Origin: Duganella margarita
GTDB lineage: Bacteria; Pseudomonadota; Gammaproteobacteria; Burkholderiales; Burkholderiaceae_D
NCBI RefSeq assembly: GCF_009857535.1
Contig: NZ_WWCS01000002.1
Span: 466,223-530,222, forward strand
DNA: 64,000 bases
Direction: 5' to 3'
Shown one piece after another: positions 34,514 through 45,262 of this stretch. A model generated the notes under the pieces. It searched no databases, was not told the DNA's origin, and saw nothing but the letters and a program-made list of their open reading frames with translations. The translations under genes and the position numbers were made by a program. Positions within the stretch are counted from its first letter, which is position 1, and each line of letters begins with the position of its first letter.

Positions 34514-37375
34514 ATGCGCTTTACGACGATCGCCACGGCTGTAGCCGTGCTGGCGGCCGGCCATGCGATGGCTGGCACTTTTGAAAAAACCGCCACCGGC
34601 GTGGTGATCAAGCCGGATACCGGCGCCGCCAGGGAAGTGCGGCTGGAGGTCATGGCAGATAACATCGTCCACGTAGTGAAGCTGGACCAGGCGGGGAAAG
34701 CGCTGACGCCATCGCTGATGACCGTGGCCGCACCTGTTAGCGGTAACTTCAGCGTCACCGCATCGGGCAAGGACAGCGTGACGTTGAAGGCAAAGAAAAT
34801 CTCGGTGGCGGTGTCGCTGGCGACCGGCCAGGTGCAGTTCTTTAACGCCGCCGGCAAAGCGTTTCTGACGCAGCAGGCGGAGAGCATGTCGCCGGTGGAC
34901 ATCGACGGCAAGCCGTTCCTGGCGGTGAAGCAGGGCTTCAATTACGGCACCAAGGACGCCTTCTACGGCCTGGGTCAGCATCAGAATCACCAGATGAACC
35001 TGAACGGCGAAGACGTGCTGCTGATGCAGCACAATATGGCGATTGCCGTGCCGTTCGTGGTCTCTGACAAGAACTACGGCGTCCTGTGGGATAACAATTC
35101 CATTTCGCGCTTTGGCGACAGCAAGCCGTATGCGTGGCTGAGCCGCGACCTGCAGCTGACCGATGCCGACGGCAAGGCCGGCGGCCTGACCGCGCGCTAC
35201 TACATCGGCGACAAGCTGGTATTCACACGCCAGGAAAAGGACATCGCCTATCAGTATCTGAAGGACGTGGCTGAGAACTGGCCGAAAGAAGTCGATCCAA
35301 AAGCCGCTAATCTGAAGGTGGTGTGGGATGGTGCGATGGCGTCGCCGAAAGCGGGCGTGCACAAGCTGCAGCTGTATTCGTCGGATTACGCCAAGCTGTC
35401 GTTGGACGGCAAGGAGATCATGGACGTGTGGCGCCAGGGCTGGAATCCGTGGTATCACAATTTTGAAGTGAAGTTCGAGTCCAACAAGCCGGTCAAGCTG
35501 CACCTGGAGTGGAAGCCGAGCGGCGGTATGGTCGCCATCACCCACAACGATCCGCTGCCGCAGGACGAGCGTCACTCGCTGACCTTCTCGTCGGAAGTCG
35601 CACAAGGCATCAACTACTACGTGGTGAGCGCCGAGAATATCGACAACGTCATCGCCGGCTACCGTCATCTGACCGGACAGGCGCCGATGATGCCGAAATG
35701 GGCCTACGGTTTCTGGCAGTCGCGCCAGCGCTACGAGACGCAGGAGCAGTTGCTGGGCGTGTTGCGCGAGTACCGCAAGCAGGGCTGGCCGGTCGATAAT
35801 ATGGTGCAGGACTGGTTCTACTGGCCGGAGAATGGCTGGGGTTCGCACGATTTCGACAAGGCCCGTTTCCCTGATCCGAAAGCGATGGTGGATGAAGTCC
35901 ACAAGGCCAATGCGCGCATCATGATTTCGATCTGGGGCAAGTTCTACTCGAATACCGACAACTACAAGGAGCTCGCATCCAAGGGCTATATGTGGACCAA
36001 GAACGTGGAAGACGGCGCACTGGACTGGGTAGGCCCTGGCTACAAGAACAGCCACTACGACCCGTACACCAAGGAAGCGCGCGACATCTACTATCGTCAG
36101 ATGAAGCCGAAGCTGGTGGACCTGGGCTTCGACGCCTGGTGGATGGATAACACCGAGCCGGATGTGTTGTCGAATACCCGTCCTGCGGACTTCAAGAAGC
36201 TGATCGGCCCTACCGTGTATGGCGGCGGCGAGATCACCTTCAATCCGTATAGCCTGGTGCATACGGAAGGCTTCTACTCGCACCTGAAGAACGATCAACC
36301 GGAGAAGCGCCAGTTCATCCTGTCGCGTTCCGGCTTTGCCGGCATCCAGCGCAACGCCACCGCCGTGTGGAGCGGCGACACGGCCAGCCGCTGGAACAAT
36401 CTGTATGACCAGATTTCGGCGGGCGTGAGCATTTCGATGTCCGGCATTCCTAACTGGACGCACGACATCGGCGGCTATGCGCAGGAGACGCGCTTCCAGG
36501 TCGGGGATGTTGGCTCGGCGCAGGAAAACCGCAGCACCGGCATCAAGCAGGGCAATCCGGAAGACATCAAGGAATGGCGCGAGCTGAATCTGCGCTGGTT
36601 CCAGTTTGGCGCGTTCTCGCCGCTGTTCCGCTCCCACGGTGAAGTGGTCAAGCGCGAGATCAACGAGATTTCGCCGGCCGGTTCGCCGATGCGCGAATCG
36701 ATGGTCTGGTACGACCAGCTGCGCTATCGCCTGATGCCTTACATTTACTCGACCGCCGCCGAGACGCACTACGAGTCCGGCTCCATCATGCGCGGCCTGG
36801 TGATGGACTTCCCTCAGGACGACGCGGTAAAGAACATCAACGACCAGTACCTGTTCGGCCACAATATGCTGGTGGCGCCGGTGTACGTGTACGGCGCGCG
36901 CGAACGCAGCGTGTACCTGCCGAAAGGCGCCAACTGGTACGACTTGTACACCGGTGAGCTGCACAAAGGCGGCGCCACGGCGACCATCAAGGCGCCGGAG
37001 ACGCGCATGCCGGTGCTGGTGAAAGCCGGCGCCATCGTGCCGGTCGGCCCGCTGACGCAGTACGTGGATGAGAAGCCGGATGCGCCGATTACGCTGGTGG
37101 TCTACACCGGCGCCGACGGCAAATTCAGCCTGTATGAAGATGATGGCGTCAGCAACGCGTACCTGCGTGGTGAGGCCAGCCGCATCCCGCTCAGCTACAA
37201 TGACAAGACCGGCGTGGTCACCATCGGCGAGCGCGCGGGCCAGTACAAGGGCATGGTCGCCAAGCGCCAGTTCAAGATACGCTTCATCAAGCCTGGCGTG
37301 TCGAGCACCGACAACTTCGACGTGGCCGACAAGACCGTCAGCTACGAGGGTAAAACCGTTATTGTGAAGCGTTGA
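34514..37375 (+). CDS. GH31 alpha-xylosidase with PA14 insertion
   Basis: 953 residues with a signal peptide (M-A-G at about 21). N-terminal beta-sandwich, then a PA14-like insert (about 250-370, with L-Y-S-S-D-Y-A-K-L-S-L-D-G-K), then the GH31 barrel with nucleophile Asp545 in W-W-M-D-N-T-E-P-D and acid/base Asp622 in W-S-G-D-T. The PA14 insert and length match Cellvibrio Xyl31A, which removes the non-reducing-end xylose from xyloglucan oligosaccharides. Product xylose would be captured by XylF. The stop is 2 bases before the GH39 start. Confidence 0.92.
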   Translation: MRFTTIATAVAVLAAGHAMAGTFEKTATGVVIKPDTGAAREVRLEVMADNIVHVVKLDQAGKALTPSLMTVAAPVSGNFSVTASGKDSVTLKAKKISVAVSLATGQVQFFNAAGKAFLTQQAESMSPVDIDGKPFLAVKQGFNYGTKDAFYGLGQHQNHQMNLNGEDVLLMQHNMAIAVPFVVSDKNYGVLWDNNSISRFGDSKPYAWLSRDLQLTDADGKAGGLTARYYIGDKLVFTRQEKDIAYQYLKDVAENWPKEVDPKAANLKVVWDGAMASPKAGVHKLQLYSSDYAKLSLDGKEIMDVWRQGWNPWYHNFEVKFESNKPVKLHLEWKPSGGMVAITHNDPLPQDERHSLTFSSEVAQGINYYVVSAENIDNVIAGYRHLTGQAPMMPKWAYGFWQSRQRYETQEQLLGVLREYRKQGWPVDNMVQDWFYWPENGWGSHDFDKARFPDPKAMVDEVHKANARIMISIWGKFYSNTDNYKELASKGYMWTKNVEDGALDWVGPGYKNSHYDPYTKEARDIYYRQMKPKLVDLGFDAWWMDNTEPDVLSNTRPADFKKLIGPTVYGGGEITFNPYSLVHTEGFYSHLKNDQPEKRQFILSRSGFAGIQRNATAVWSGDTASRWNNLYDQISAGVSISMSGIPNWTHDIGGYAQETRFQVGDVGSAQENRSTGIKQGNPEDIKEWRELNLRWFQFGAFSPLFRSHGEVVKREINEISPAGSPMRESMVWYDQLRYRLMPYIYSTAAETHYESGSIMRGLVMDFPQDDAVKNINDQYLFGHNMLVAPVYVYGARERSVYLPKGANWYDLYTGELHKGGATATIKAPETRMPVLVKAGAIVPVGPLTQYVDEKPDAPITLVVYTGADGKFSLYEDDGVSNAYLRGEASRIPLSYNDKTGVVTIGERAGQYKGMVAKRQFKIRFIKPGVSSTDNFDVADKTVSYEGKTVIVKR

Positions 37376-37377
37376 AC

Positions 37378-38925
37378 ATGAAGACTTTGACCGCAGCTGT
37401 TTTGTTTGCGCTGGGCGCGTCGGCCATCGCCGCGCCGGCCGCCGATCGTCACATCGTGGTGGATGCAGCCGATGCCGGTTCGCCGCGCGATCGCTTCGCC
37501 GATCTGTCGGTGGGCTCGGACTATCCGGGCACGCTGATACGCGACGACAGCCTGGCGCAGCTCAAGACCGCGAAGGACGAACTGGGTTTCCGCTACATTC
37601 GCTTCCACGCCATCTTCCATGATGTGCTGGGCACCTACAAGGAGGTGGACGGCAAGCCGGTGTACGACTGGACCAAGCTCGATTATCTGTATGACCGCTT
37701 GCTCAAGATCGGCATCAAGCCATTCGTGGAGCTGGGCTTTACACCGCTGGCGATGCGCAGTTCTGACCTGAGCATCTTCTACTGGAAGGGCAATACCTCG
37801 CATCCCGATCCGAAGAAGTGGGCGGCGCTGGTGGATGCGTTTGTTCGCCACGCGCAGGACCGCTACGGCAAGGAAGAAGTGCGCAGCTGGTTCTTCGAGG
37901 TGTGGAACGAGCCGAATCTGGACGGCTTCTGGGAGAAGGCAGACCAGAAGGTGTACTTCGAACTGTTCGACATCACCTCGCGCACCATCAAGGCGATTGA
38001 TCCGGCGCTGCGCGTTGGCGGTCCGTCCACTGCGGGTGCGGCGTGGGTGCCGGAGTTCCTGGCGCATGCCAAGTCGTCCGGCGCGGCGGTGGACTTTGTT
38101 ACCACGCATACCTATGGCGTGGATGGCGGTTTCCTCGACGAGAGCGGCAAGGAAGATACCAAGCTGTCGCCATCGCCGGATGCCATCGTTGGCGATGTGC
38201 GCAAGGTGCGCAAGGAGATGGCGGAAGCCGGCCATCCGGAGATGCCGCTGTACTTCACCGAGTGGAGCACCAGCTATACGCCGCGCGATCCAGTGCACGA
38301 TTCGTATATCAGCGCGCCGTACATCCTGAGCAAGCTCAAAGCCACCGAGGGCATTGCGCAGGGCATGAGCTACTGGACCTATAGCGATCTGTTTGAAGAA
38401 CCTGGGCCGCCGACGGCGCCCTTCGAGGGCGGCTTTGGTTTGATGAACCCGCAGGGCATCCGCAAGCCGTCGTGGTTCGCTTACAAGTATCTGAATCAAC
38501 TGGGCGATACGGCGGTCAAGACCGCCGATGTGCAAAGTTATGCGGCCAAGGATGGCCGTGGCGTGCAGGTGTTGGCTTGGGACTTCCAGACACCTAAACA
38601 GGGCCGCAGCAATCGCGGTTTCTACACGACGGTGCAGCCGACGCGCGATAGCCAGCAGGTCAGCATTGATCTGAAAGGGCTGAAGCCGGGCGCGTATTCG
38701 GTCAATGTGTATCGCACCGGCTTTGAGGCGAATGACGCGCACACGGCGTATCTGAAAATGGGTTCGCCGAAGACGCTGACGCCGAAGCAGGTGGAGCGCT
38801 TGCAGGCTTTGACGACGGATCGTCCGCAAACCAGCACTGTGCGCGTACCGGCGTCCGGCGCGGCCAGCGTGAAGGTGAAGATGCGCGTTAATGACGTGGT
38901 GCTGGTCAAGATTAATCCGCAATGA
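37378..38925 (+). CDS. GH39 family glycosidase (beta-xylosidase-like)
   Basis: 515 residues, signal peptide about 1-20 (A-I-A-A). TIM barrel of GH39 with acid/base Glu178 in V-W-N-E-P-N and nucleophile Glu295 in F-T-E-W-S, followed by a C-terminal beta-domain. Characterised members are beta-xylosidases, with some alpha-L-iduronidases or related activities. ATG 37378 is preferred to an overlapping TTG at 37372. Its place between GH31 and GH95 suggests a job on decorated xyloglucan or xylan; the substrate is uncertain. Confidence 0.87.
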   Translation: MKTLTAAVLFALGASAIAAPAADRHIVVDAADAGSPRDRFADLSVGSDYPGTLIRDDSLAQLKTAKDELGFRYIRFHAIFHDVLGTYKEVDGKPVYDWTKLDYLYDRLLKIGIKPFVELGFTPLAMRSSDLSIFYWKGNTSHPDPKKWAALVDAFVRHAQDRYGKEEVRSWFFEVWNEPNLDGFWEKADQKVYFELFDITSRTIKAIDPALRVGGPSTAGAAWVPEFLAHAKSSGAAVDFVTTHTYGVDGGFLDESGKEDTKLSPSPDAIVGDVRKVRKEMAEAGHPEMPLYFTEWSTSYTPRDPVHDSYISAPYILSKLKATEGIAQGMSYWTYSDLFEEPGPPTAPFEGGFGLMNPQGIRKPSWFAYKYLNQLGDTAVKTADVQSYAAKDGRGVQVLAWDFQTPKQGRSNRGFYTTVQPTRDSQQVSIDLKGLKPGAYSVNVYRTGFEANDAHTAYLKMGSPKTLTPKQVERLQALTTDRPQTSTVRVPASGAASVKVKMRVNDVVLVKINPQ

Positions 38926-41300
38926 GGTCTTTGCTGCTGGCTGCCGCCTTGGTCGAGGCAGGTGCATCGGCTGCGCCGGATCTGACGTTGCGTTACACTC
39001 AGCCGGCGCCGGATACGGCGGCGGGTTGGGAGAAGGAAGCGCTCCCCATCGGCAATGGCCGCATCGGCGCGATGATCTTCGGGCAGCTCGCGCGCGAGCG
39101 CTTGCAGTTCAATGACATCACGCTGTGGACTGGCGACAGTGTGGCGATGGGGGCGTATCAGCCGTTTGGCGATGTGTATATCAATCTGCCGGGGCATGAG
39201 CAGGGAACGACGGCGTATGCGCGCCGGCTGGATTTGTCGCGCAGCGTGCATACGGTGAGCTACACGCACGATGGCGTGCAATTCAAGCGCGAGGCGCTGG
39301 CCAGTTATCCGGCGCAGGTGATTGCGGTGCGGCTGACTGCCAGCAGGCGTGGTCAGTACACTGGTTCCATCGAGCTGACCGATATGCATGATGCGCAGAT
39401 CAGCGTGCAAGGCAATCGCATCACGGCGACCGGCGCGCTGCCGAATGCGCTGCAGTACGCCAGCCAGGTGCAGGTGCTCAACGAGGGCGGCAAGCTGGCA
39501 GTGGCGGGCAACAAGATCACCTTCACCGGCAGCGATGCGATCACGCTGATCCTCGGCGCCGGCACCAGCTACGCCAACGACGCCTCCCGCCGCTTCCAGG
39601 GCGAGCCGCCGCTGCCGCGCGTGAGCGCGCAGGTGGCCGCCGCTAGCGCCGTACCGGCCGCCGGCCATGCTGCCGCGAGCGTGAACGCTGCATCGGCCGC
39701 CGCATCTGCCACGCCGCGCGCGTGGGCGCTGCTGCTGGCGGCGCATCAACGCGATTATGCGGCGCAGTTTGGCCGCGTGGGCGTGGACTTCGGCGACGCG
39801 TCGCCCGCCCGCCGCGCGCTGACGACCGACAAGCGCATCGAAGCCTACACCGCCGAGGGCAACGATCCCGAACTGGAAGCGCAATTCTTCCAATACGGCC
39901 GCTACCTGCTGATTTCCAGTTCGCGCGGCTCGCTGCCCGCCAACCTGCAAGGCCTGTGGAACAACAGCCTCACGCCGCCGTGGAATTCGGACTACCACAC
40001 CAACATCAACATTCAGATGAACTACTGGCCCGCAGAACCGGCCAACCTGTCCGAACACGCCAAACCATTCCTCGACTTCGTCCAGGGCATGGCGCCGGTC
40101 TATCGCCAGCTGGTAGCCGACACCGCCGCCAAAGCCATCGCCCATCCTGACTCCGTGAAGATGTCGCAACCGGACCTGAGCGGCGAAGCGGTGCAGCGCG
40201 AAGAAACCTTTGTCAGCACCAAAGGCAAGCCAGTGCGCGGCTGGACCGTGCGCACCGAATCCAATCCCTTCGGCGCCACGGGGTACGTGTGGAACAAGAC
40301 CGGCAACGCCTGGTACATGCAGCACTTCTGGGAACACTACGCCTACACCCAGGACAAAACCTACCTTCGCACCATCGCCTACCCGATGATGCAGGAAGCC
40401 GTCGCCTTCTGGGAAGACTACCTGAAAGAGCTGCCGGACGGCCGCCTGGTTGCACCACTCGGCTGGTCCCCAGAACATGGCCCGATCGAAGATGGCGTCA
40501 GCTATGACCAGGAAATCATCTGGGACCTGTTCAACAACACCGTGGAAGCCGCCGACGTATTGGGCGACACCGCCTACCGCAACCGCATCGCCGCGATGCG
40601 CGACAAACTCGCCACGCCGGGCATCGGTAGCTGGGGCCAACTGCTGGAGTGGATGGACGAGAAAAAAGACAAGGTGCTTGATACGCCGGGCGACACGCAC
40701 CGTCACGTTTCGCATCTGTTTGGCCTGTTCCCCGGCCGCCAGATCTCGCCGGCGCGAACACCTGCACTGGCCAACGCTGCGCGCAAATCGCTGGAAGCAC
40801 GCGGCGATGCTGGTACAGGATGGTCGATGGCGTGGAAGACCGCATACTGGGCACGCCTGCTGGACGGCGACCATGCCTACAAAATGCTGCGCGGCCAGCT
40901 AGCCAAGCCCGGGGCGCGCGCCGCACAGCAAAGCGGCCAGGGCACGGAAGTGAACAACGCCGGCGGCACCTATCCGAATATGTTCGATGCCCACCCGCCA
41001 TTCCAGATTGACGGTAACTTCGGCGCCACCGCCGCCATGTGCGAAATGCTGCTGCAATCGCAGACCGGTGAAGTCCATCTGCTGCCGGCATTGCCGTCCG
41101 CATGGCGCAATGGATCGGTCAAAGGACTGCGCGCACGCGGTGGCTACGAGGTCGATATGGCCTGGGCCGACGGCAAACTCACCGCCGCCGCGGTGCGCCG
41201 TATTGCCGGGGAGGGCGCCGGCCAACTACGCTACGGTGACAAGGTTGTGCCGATCCAACTCAAGCCTGGCGAGAGCAAGCGCTTTGGCGCAGGCCTTTAA
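38922..41300 (+). CDS. GH95 alpha-L-fucosidase/galactosidase
   Basis: 792 residues with a signal peptide (1-18). N-terminal beta-domain beginning [10 protein letters not shown], then an (alpha/alpha)6 barrel with the GH95 residues: [10 protein letters not shown] (Asn pair), S-P-E-H-G-P (acid Glu) and [11 protein letters not shown] (Asp). It removes alpha-1,2-fucose (or L-galactose) from xyloglucan side chains. An Ala-rich low-complexity insert at about 235-265 is not typical. The ATG overlaps the GH39 stop. Last gene of the receptor operon. Confidence 0.9.
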   Translation: MRSLLLAAALVEAGASAAPDLTLRYTQPAPDTAAGWEKEALPIGNGRIGAMIFGQLARERLQFNDITLWTGDSVAMGAYQPFGDVYINLPGHEQGTTAYARRLDLSRSVHTVSYTHDGVQFKREALASYPAQVIAVRLTASRRGQYTGSIELTDMHDAQISVQGNRITATGALPNALQYASQVQVLNEGGKLAVAGNKITFTGSDAITLILGAGTSYANDASRRFQGEPPLPRVSAQVAAASAVPAAGHAAASVNAASAAASATPRAWALLLAAHQRDYAAQFGRVGVDFGDASPARRALTTDKRIEAYTAEGNDPELEAQFFQYGRYLLISSSRGSLPANLQGLWNNSLTPPWNSDYHTNINIQMNYWPAEPANLSEHAKPFLDFVQGMAPVYRQLVADTAAKAIAHPDSVKMSQPDLSGEAVQREETFVSTKGKPVRGWTVRTESNPFGATGYVWNKTGNAWYMQHFWEHYAYTQDKTYLRTIAYPMMQEAVAFWEDYLKELPDGRLVAPLGWSPEHGPIEDGVSYDQEIIWDLFNNTVEAADVLGDTAYRNRIAAMRDKLATPGIGSWGQLLEWMDEKKDKVLDTPGDTHRHVSHLFGLFPGRQISPARTPALANAARKSLEARGDAGTGWSMAWKTAYWARLLDGDHAYKMLRGQLAKPGARAAQQSGQGTEVNNAGGTYPNMFDAHPPFQIDGNFGATAAMCEMLLQSQTGEVHLLPALPSAWRNGSVKGLRARGGYEVDMAWADGKLTAAAVRRIAGEGAGQLRYGDKVVPIQLKPGESKRFGAGL

Positions 41301-42139
41301 AGTGTCCGCGCCAGCCAGTCGGCGGTGAGGTCCATTACGCGCTGCGCGGCGCCGCCGTCCGGCGCGAACACATTGAAAATGTGGTCCGCGCCGCCGATCA
41401 ACGCCGCTTCGGCAGGCTTGCCGCCAACGAGCTTCAGCATGTGCGCATCGGCTTGCGGCAGGAAGTCGCCGCTGCCGCGTATCGTCAGGAAGGCGCCCGG
41501 ATACTTGGGCAGCGACTGGTCCAGGTTCACGCCACGGAAGCTCTCGTAAAACTCACGCCTGGTGGTGATGCGCTTCCAGCCCTTTACGTCCTCGCTGGCG
41601 ACGCCGTCGCGGAGCGCTTTCTGCGCCAGCGGCGATGAGGCCATCTGCTGCCACTGGTCGCCGCTCGGCGAAGACCACAGCACCATGCTGCGGAACCATT
41701 GCGGATGACGGCCGCCGGTGACGATGGCGGTGGTGGCGCCCAGGCTCCAGCCCAACACCGCGCTGCGCGCCGGTTGAACGCCTGGCTGCTTCTGCAGGAA
41801 GGCATATGCGGCCTCGGTGTCTGCGATGCGCGAGTCCAGCGTTGATTCGATGTTGCTGCGGTTGCGGTCACCTTCGCCGCGGAAGTTCACGCGCAGCGAG
41901 GCGATGCCCATTTGCGCCAGCCGCGCCGACATGCGCTTGCTCAGGTCCCCGGCGCCGTTCATGTCGTCGGCAAAGCCGTGCAGGAACAGCACGGTGCGGC
42001 CATCCCACGCGCCGTCCGGCGTGACCCAGGCGCCATTGACGTCCGGCGCGATGGCGACGTTGTGTTCTCCGGCGTGCGCCAGCAGGGTGGAAGCGCTCAT
42101 GGCGATGGCGGCGACGGTGGCTGCAAGGCGGCGCATCAT
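41297..42139 (-). CDS. Exported alpha/beta-hydrolase
   Basis: 280 residues with a signal peptide (1-23, A-H-A-G). Alpha/beta-hydrolase core with the oxyanion loop F-L-H-G-F and the nucleophile elbow G-W-S-L-G (Ser at about 131); catalytic Asp in G-S-G-D-F and His in G-A-D-H-I-F. It resembles dienelactone-hydrolase/acyl-esterase-like proteins. The gene overlaps the next upstream gene (also an alpha/beta-hydrolase) by 4 bases. It is convergent with the GH95 gene (4-base overlap), so not part of that operon. Substrate unknown. Confidence 0.8.
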   Translation of the reverse strand: MMRRLAATVAAIAMSASTLLAHAGEHNVAIAPDVNGAWVTPDGAWDGRTVLFLHGFADDMNGAGDLSKRMSARLAQMGIASLRVNFRGEGDRNRSNIESTLDSRIADTEAAYAFLQKQPGVQPARSAVLGWSLGATTAIVTGGRHPQWFRSMVLWSSPSGDQWQQMASSPLAQKALRDGVASEDVKGWKRITTRREFYESFRGVNLDQSLPKYPGAFLTIRGSGDFLPQADAHMLKLVGGKPAEAALIGGADHIFNVFAPDGGAAQRVMDLTADWLARTL

Positions 42140-42915
42140 GGCTGCTCGGCGACGACTTCGGCGCCGCTCAGGAAGTTGACGATCAGCAGATTCACTACAT
42201 CGGCATGCGTGATCGGACCCATATGGGCGGTCGGCGTGGTCAGCGCGCTGGCGTTTGGCAGCGACACGCCCAGCTGCTCCACCAGCAGGCGGGTGGAAGC
42301 GGGGCTGCTTTCGCCCGCCATCACCAGCGACGGCATGGTCAACATGGACAGGTCGTCCAAGGTTGCCGGTTCGCCCAATAATGCCTGGAAGTCCAGCTTG
42401 ACCTTGGCGATCTGCGCCACCATCTTGGCTTGCGCGCCTTCCGGCGCGGCGTCGAAGGCGCCGGCGCGGTTCCAGTAGTCGATAAAGATGCGGGTGGCGT
42501 CGCGGTCGGTGGCGCTGGCTTTGATGCGTTTGACCACCCCGACGATTTCCGCCTTGGCAGGGTGCTGTGCCGGCAGCAGGTGGAAGGCCACCGGCTCGAA
42601 CAGCGTGAGCGACTGCACGCGCTGCGGCATGCGGCGCGCCATGTGCAGCGCGCAGGCGCCGCCGAAGGAATGGCCGATCAGGTGAAACGCTTCGCCCGGC
42701 TCCAGCCGCGACGAGATGGCGGCCACCACCGCGTCCACCTCGTGCGCGAGTGTGTGCACATAGTCGGCGCCGGCATCGGCCGGGAAGGGCGAGGCGCCAT
42801 AGCCCTGCAAATCGACCGCGATACAGCGGTAGTCATCACCCAGCTGTGCCTTCAGGGGCAGCCACTGGGACTTGGAACTCATGGAGCTATGCAGCAGGAC
42901 GACAGCAGGTTTCAT
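42136..42915 (-). CDS. Cytoplasmic alpha/beta-hydrolase
   Basis: 259 residues, no signal peptide. Typical alpha/beta-hydrolase: V-V-L-L-H-S-S (oxyanion loop), V-D-L-Q-G-Y-G, nucleophile elbow G-H-S-F-G-G (Ser at about 92) and an H in T-A-H-M-G-P near the end. Could be an esterase, lipase or haloalkane-dehalogenase-like enzyme; no specific family is recognised. Co-transcribed with the exported hydrolase that follows (ATGA overlap). The divergent gene at 43078 encodes a third alpha/beta-hydrolase. Confidence 0.8.
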   Translation of the reverse strand: MKPAVVLLHSSMSSKSQWLPLKAQLGDDYRCIAVDLQGYGASPFPADAGADYVHTLAHEVDAVVAAISSRLEPGEAFHLIGHSFGGACALHMARRMPQRVQSLTLFEPVAFHLLPAQHPAKAEIVGVVKRIKASATDRDATRIFIDYWNRAGAFDAAPEGAQAKMVAQIAKVKLDFQALLGEPATLDDLSMLTMPSLVMAGESSPASTRLLVEQLGVSLPNASALTTPTAHMGPITHADVVNLLIVNFLSGAEVVAEQP

Positions 42916-43077
42916 TGTCAGCGAATCATGAAAAAAGCGAAGCGCAGATTATACCGGGTTGCGCCATCCACCTTGAGAAAGAGACAATCGCCTCCAAGTG
43001 TGGTCTATACCACGGCGCCGCAAATTTTATACGATATGCATGTAGCGGCGTCGTCGGACGGGAGTAGACTATCAATC

Positions 43078-43911
43078 ATGAATCATTCTAAAAAAGTCGC
43101 GGGCCTGGCAGGCATCGTCAGTGTGCTCTGGGTGGGACTAACCGCAGCGGTGGCCGCCAATCAAAAGCGGATACTGTTTAATCCATTGGGCAGCAGGCGC
43201 GAAGTGCTGAAGCCTTACAGTTCGGGGCACCGCACCCGGCCTATCGTGGTGCGCGCCAAGGATGGCACGCGCCTGTCCGGCTGGTTGATGACGCCGCCGG
43301 TGGCGGGGCCGCATCCGGGCGTGGTGTATTTTGGCGGCCGGTCGGAAGAGGTGTCGTGGGTGGCGCGTGACGCCGGCAAGCTGTTCCCCGGCATGGCGGT
43401 ACTGGCGGTGAACTACCGCGGCTACGGCGATTCGCACGGCGATCCGGCCGAAGCACACTTTGTCGAAGACGGCCGCATGCTGTTCGACTGGCTGAGCGAA
43501 CGTCATCACGTCGATCCGAAGCGGATTGCCGTCGTTGGCCGCAGCCTGGGTTCTGGCGTGGCGGTGCAGGTGGCGATGGAGCGCGACGCCAATTCCATTG
43601 TGCTGATTACCCCTTACGATTCGATCCTGGCGCTGGCCAAGCGCAAGTTCAAGACACTGCCGGTGGACTACTTCCTCCAGCATAAATTCGAGTCGGTGAA
43701 GTACGCAGAGCAGATCAAGGCGCCGGCGTATGTGCTGCGCGCGGCGGTGGACGACATCGTGCCGCATTCGCACACCGACATGCTGGTGAAGAAGCTGGCC
43801 ACATTGCATGCGGACGAAGTGGTGCCGGACTCCGATCACCTGAATATCCCTTACCTGGAATCGACCCAGGCGCGCATCGCCAGTTTCCTGGCGAGCCGCT
43901 TCAGTGCTTAG
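43078..43911 (+). CDS. Membrane-anchored alpha/beta-hydrolase
   Basis: 277 residues with one N-terminal membrane segment (about 6-27). Hydrolase core of the BEM46/ABHD13-like class: N-Y-R-G-Y-G-D-S-H-G, nucleophile elbow G-R-S-L-G-S-G (Ser at about 161), catalytic Asp in V-D-D-I-V-P and His in D-S-D-H-L. It faces the periplasm if the N-terminus is in the cytoplasm. GGGAG lies about 12 bases before ATG 43078; longer frames upstream overlap the divergent gene and were rejected. Substrate unknown. Confidence 0.82.
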   Translation: MNHSKKVAGLAGIVSVLWVGLTAAVAANQKRILFNPLGSRREVLKPYSSGHRTRPIVVRAKDGTRLSGWLMTPPVAGPHPGVVYFGGRSEEVSWVARDAGKLFPGMAVLAVNYRGYGDSHGDPAEAHFVEDGRMLFDWLSERHHVDPKRIAVVGRSLGSGVAVQVAMERDANSIVLITPYDSILALAKRKFKTLPVDYFLQHKFESVKYAEQIKAPAYVLRAAVDDIVPHSHTDMLVKKLATLHADEVVPDSDHLNIPYLESTQARIASFLASRFSA

Positions 43912-45244
43912 CGCTGCCTGACAACTGGTGATGCAGGCGGCGCAGGCCTAGCCACACGGCGCCGATCACCAGCGGCACGGCGATGCCGGTCACCAGGTCC
44001 GGGTTCACCGGCACACTGCCGGCCTTCAGTGCCTTGCCGACGTAGCCCACCAATCCCAATGTGTAGTACGAGATGGCCGCCACCGACAGGCCTTCCACCG
44101 CCTGTTGCATGCGCAGCTGCTGGGCCGCGCGCGCGTCCAGCGATTGCAGGATCTTGCGGTTTTGCTGTTCCTGCTCGATGCCGACGCGCGTGCGCAGCAG
44201 GTCGTTGCTGCGGGCGATACGCTGGGCCAGCGCTTCCTGCCGCTGCGCCACCGAGGTGCAGGTGTTCATCGCCGGCGCCAGGCGGCGGCCCATGAATTCC
44301 GCCAGCGTCGGAGTGCCTTCGATGCGGATCTCGCGCAGTTCCTGAATGCGGGCCTGCACCAGGTTGAAGTAAGCCTGCGAGGCGGCGAAGCGGTAGCCAT
44401 TGTTGACCGAGATTTTCTCTACCCGCGCGGCCAGGCCGGTAATGCGTGCCAGCAGATCCTGGTCCTCGTTGCCTTCATCGTTGACCAGCGTCGCGGTCAG
44501 CGTCGCCAGTTCATTCTCGATGCTGCTCAGGTCCGGCTGCGTGGCTTCCGCCTGCGGAAGGCCGAGCAGCGCCATCATGCGGTAGGTTTCGATTTCCAGC
44601 AGGCGGCCGACCAGGCGGCCGGGCTGGAATTCGCGCAGCCGCTGGTCGCGCACAACGAAGCGGCTGAAGCCATCCGGCTGGATCAGGAAATCGGTCCACA
44701 CTTCCGCATTGCCGCCGGTGCTGCTGCCCACCAGCGACTTGCCCTGGAACAGATCGCGGATGCCTTCGGCGAAGCTGTCGTCGCTGCTGTCGTCCTTGCA
44801 CAGCAGGACGTGGGCGGCGACGATGATCTTGCCGTTCAGGCCTGCCAGCCATTCCTGCGGCACGTGCTGCAGCGGCATGCGCTCGAACGAAGCGCGGCAG
44901 TCCAGGCCTGGTTCGCCGCGTTCGACGAAGGTGTAGGTGGCGAATTCGGTGTGGCATTCCCATTTGAGGCGGAAGCGGCCGAAATCGTGGAAGAAGTAGC
45001 GCGCCTGCGGATGCGGCGTCGCCACGCCGTAGTGGCGGCACAGCTGCTCCAGGATCTGATGCTGGCTGGCGCGGTGATTCAGGCGCGAGGGCTGGTCCTG
45101 TTGCAGGTACAGCGCGAAGTGCGTCAGGCTTTCCGGCGCCTGCAATTGCAGGAACGGGCGCGAATGGATCTCCGCAGACAGCGGTACCCGCATCGGGTGA
45201 TTCAGCTTGGCGAAATCGGCGTTGGCGCGATAGGCGAGCGACAT
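43901..45244 (-). CDS. DUF3422 family protein
   Basis: 447 residues. The sequence fits the DUF3422 family: an N-terminal R-A-N-A-D-F-A-K-L-N-H-P / E-I-H-S-R-P-F block, F-H-D-F-G-R-F, W-T-D-F-L near the middle, a long helical part with R-M-M-A-L-L-G-L-P, and two C-terminal membrane segments (about 392-435). These are membrane proteins of unknown function found across proteobacteria. It is convergent with the hydrolase gene at 43078, overlapping by 11 bases. Confidence 0.85.
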   Translation of the reverse strand: MSLAYRANADFAKLNHPMRVPLSAEIHSRPFLQLQAPESLTHFALYLQQDQPSRLNHRASQHQILEQLCRHYGVATPHPQARYFFHDFGRFRLKWECHTEFATYTFVERGEPGLDCRASFERMPLQHVPQEWLAGLNGKIIVAAHVLLCKDDSSDDSFAEGIRDLFQGKSLVGSSTGGNAEVWTDFLIQPDGFSRFVVRDQRLREFQPGRLVGRLLEIETYRMMALLGLPQAEATQPDLSSIENELATLTATLVNDEGNEDQDLLARITGLAARVEKISVNNGYRFAASQAYFNLVQARIQELREIRIEGTPTLAEFMGRRLAPAMNTCTSVAQRQEALAQRIARSNDLLRTRVGIEQEQQNRKILQSLDARAAQQLRMQQAVEGLSVAAISYYTLGLVGYVGKALKAGSVPVNPDLVTGIAVPLVIGAVWLGLRRLHHQLSGSAKH

Positions 45245-45262
45245 GAAGGTCCTTAAAAAAAA

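Noticed and set aside
34442..36964. An 840-codon minus-strand open frame inside the GH31 gene
   Set aside because: Mirror of a well-supported alpha-xylosidase; no ribosome site or recognisable motif.
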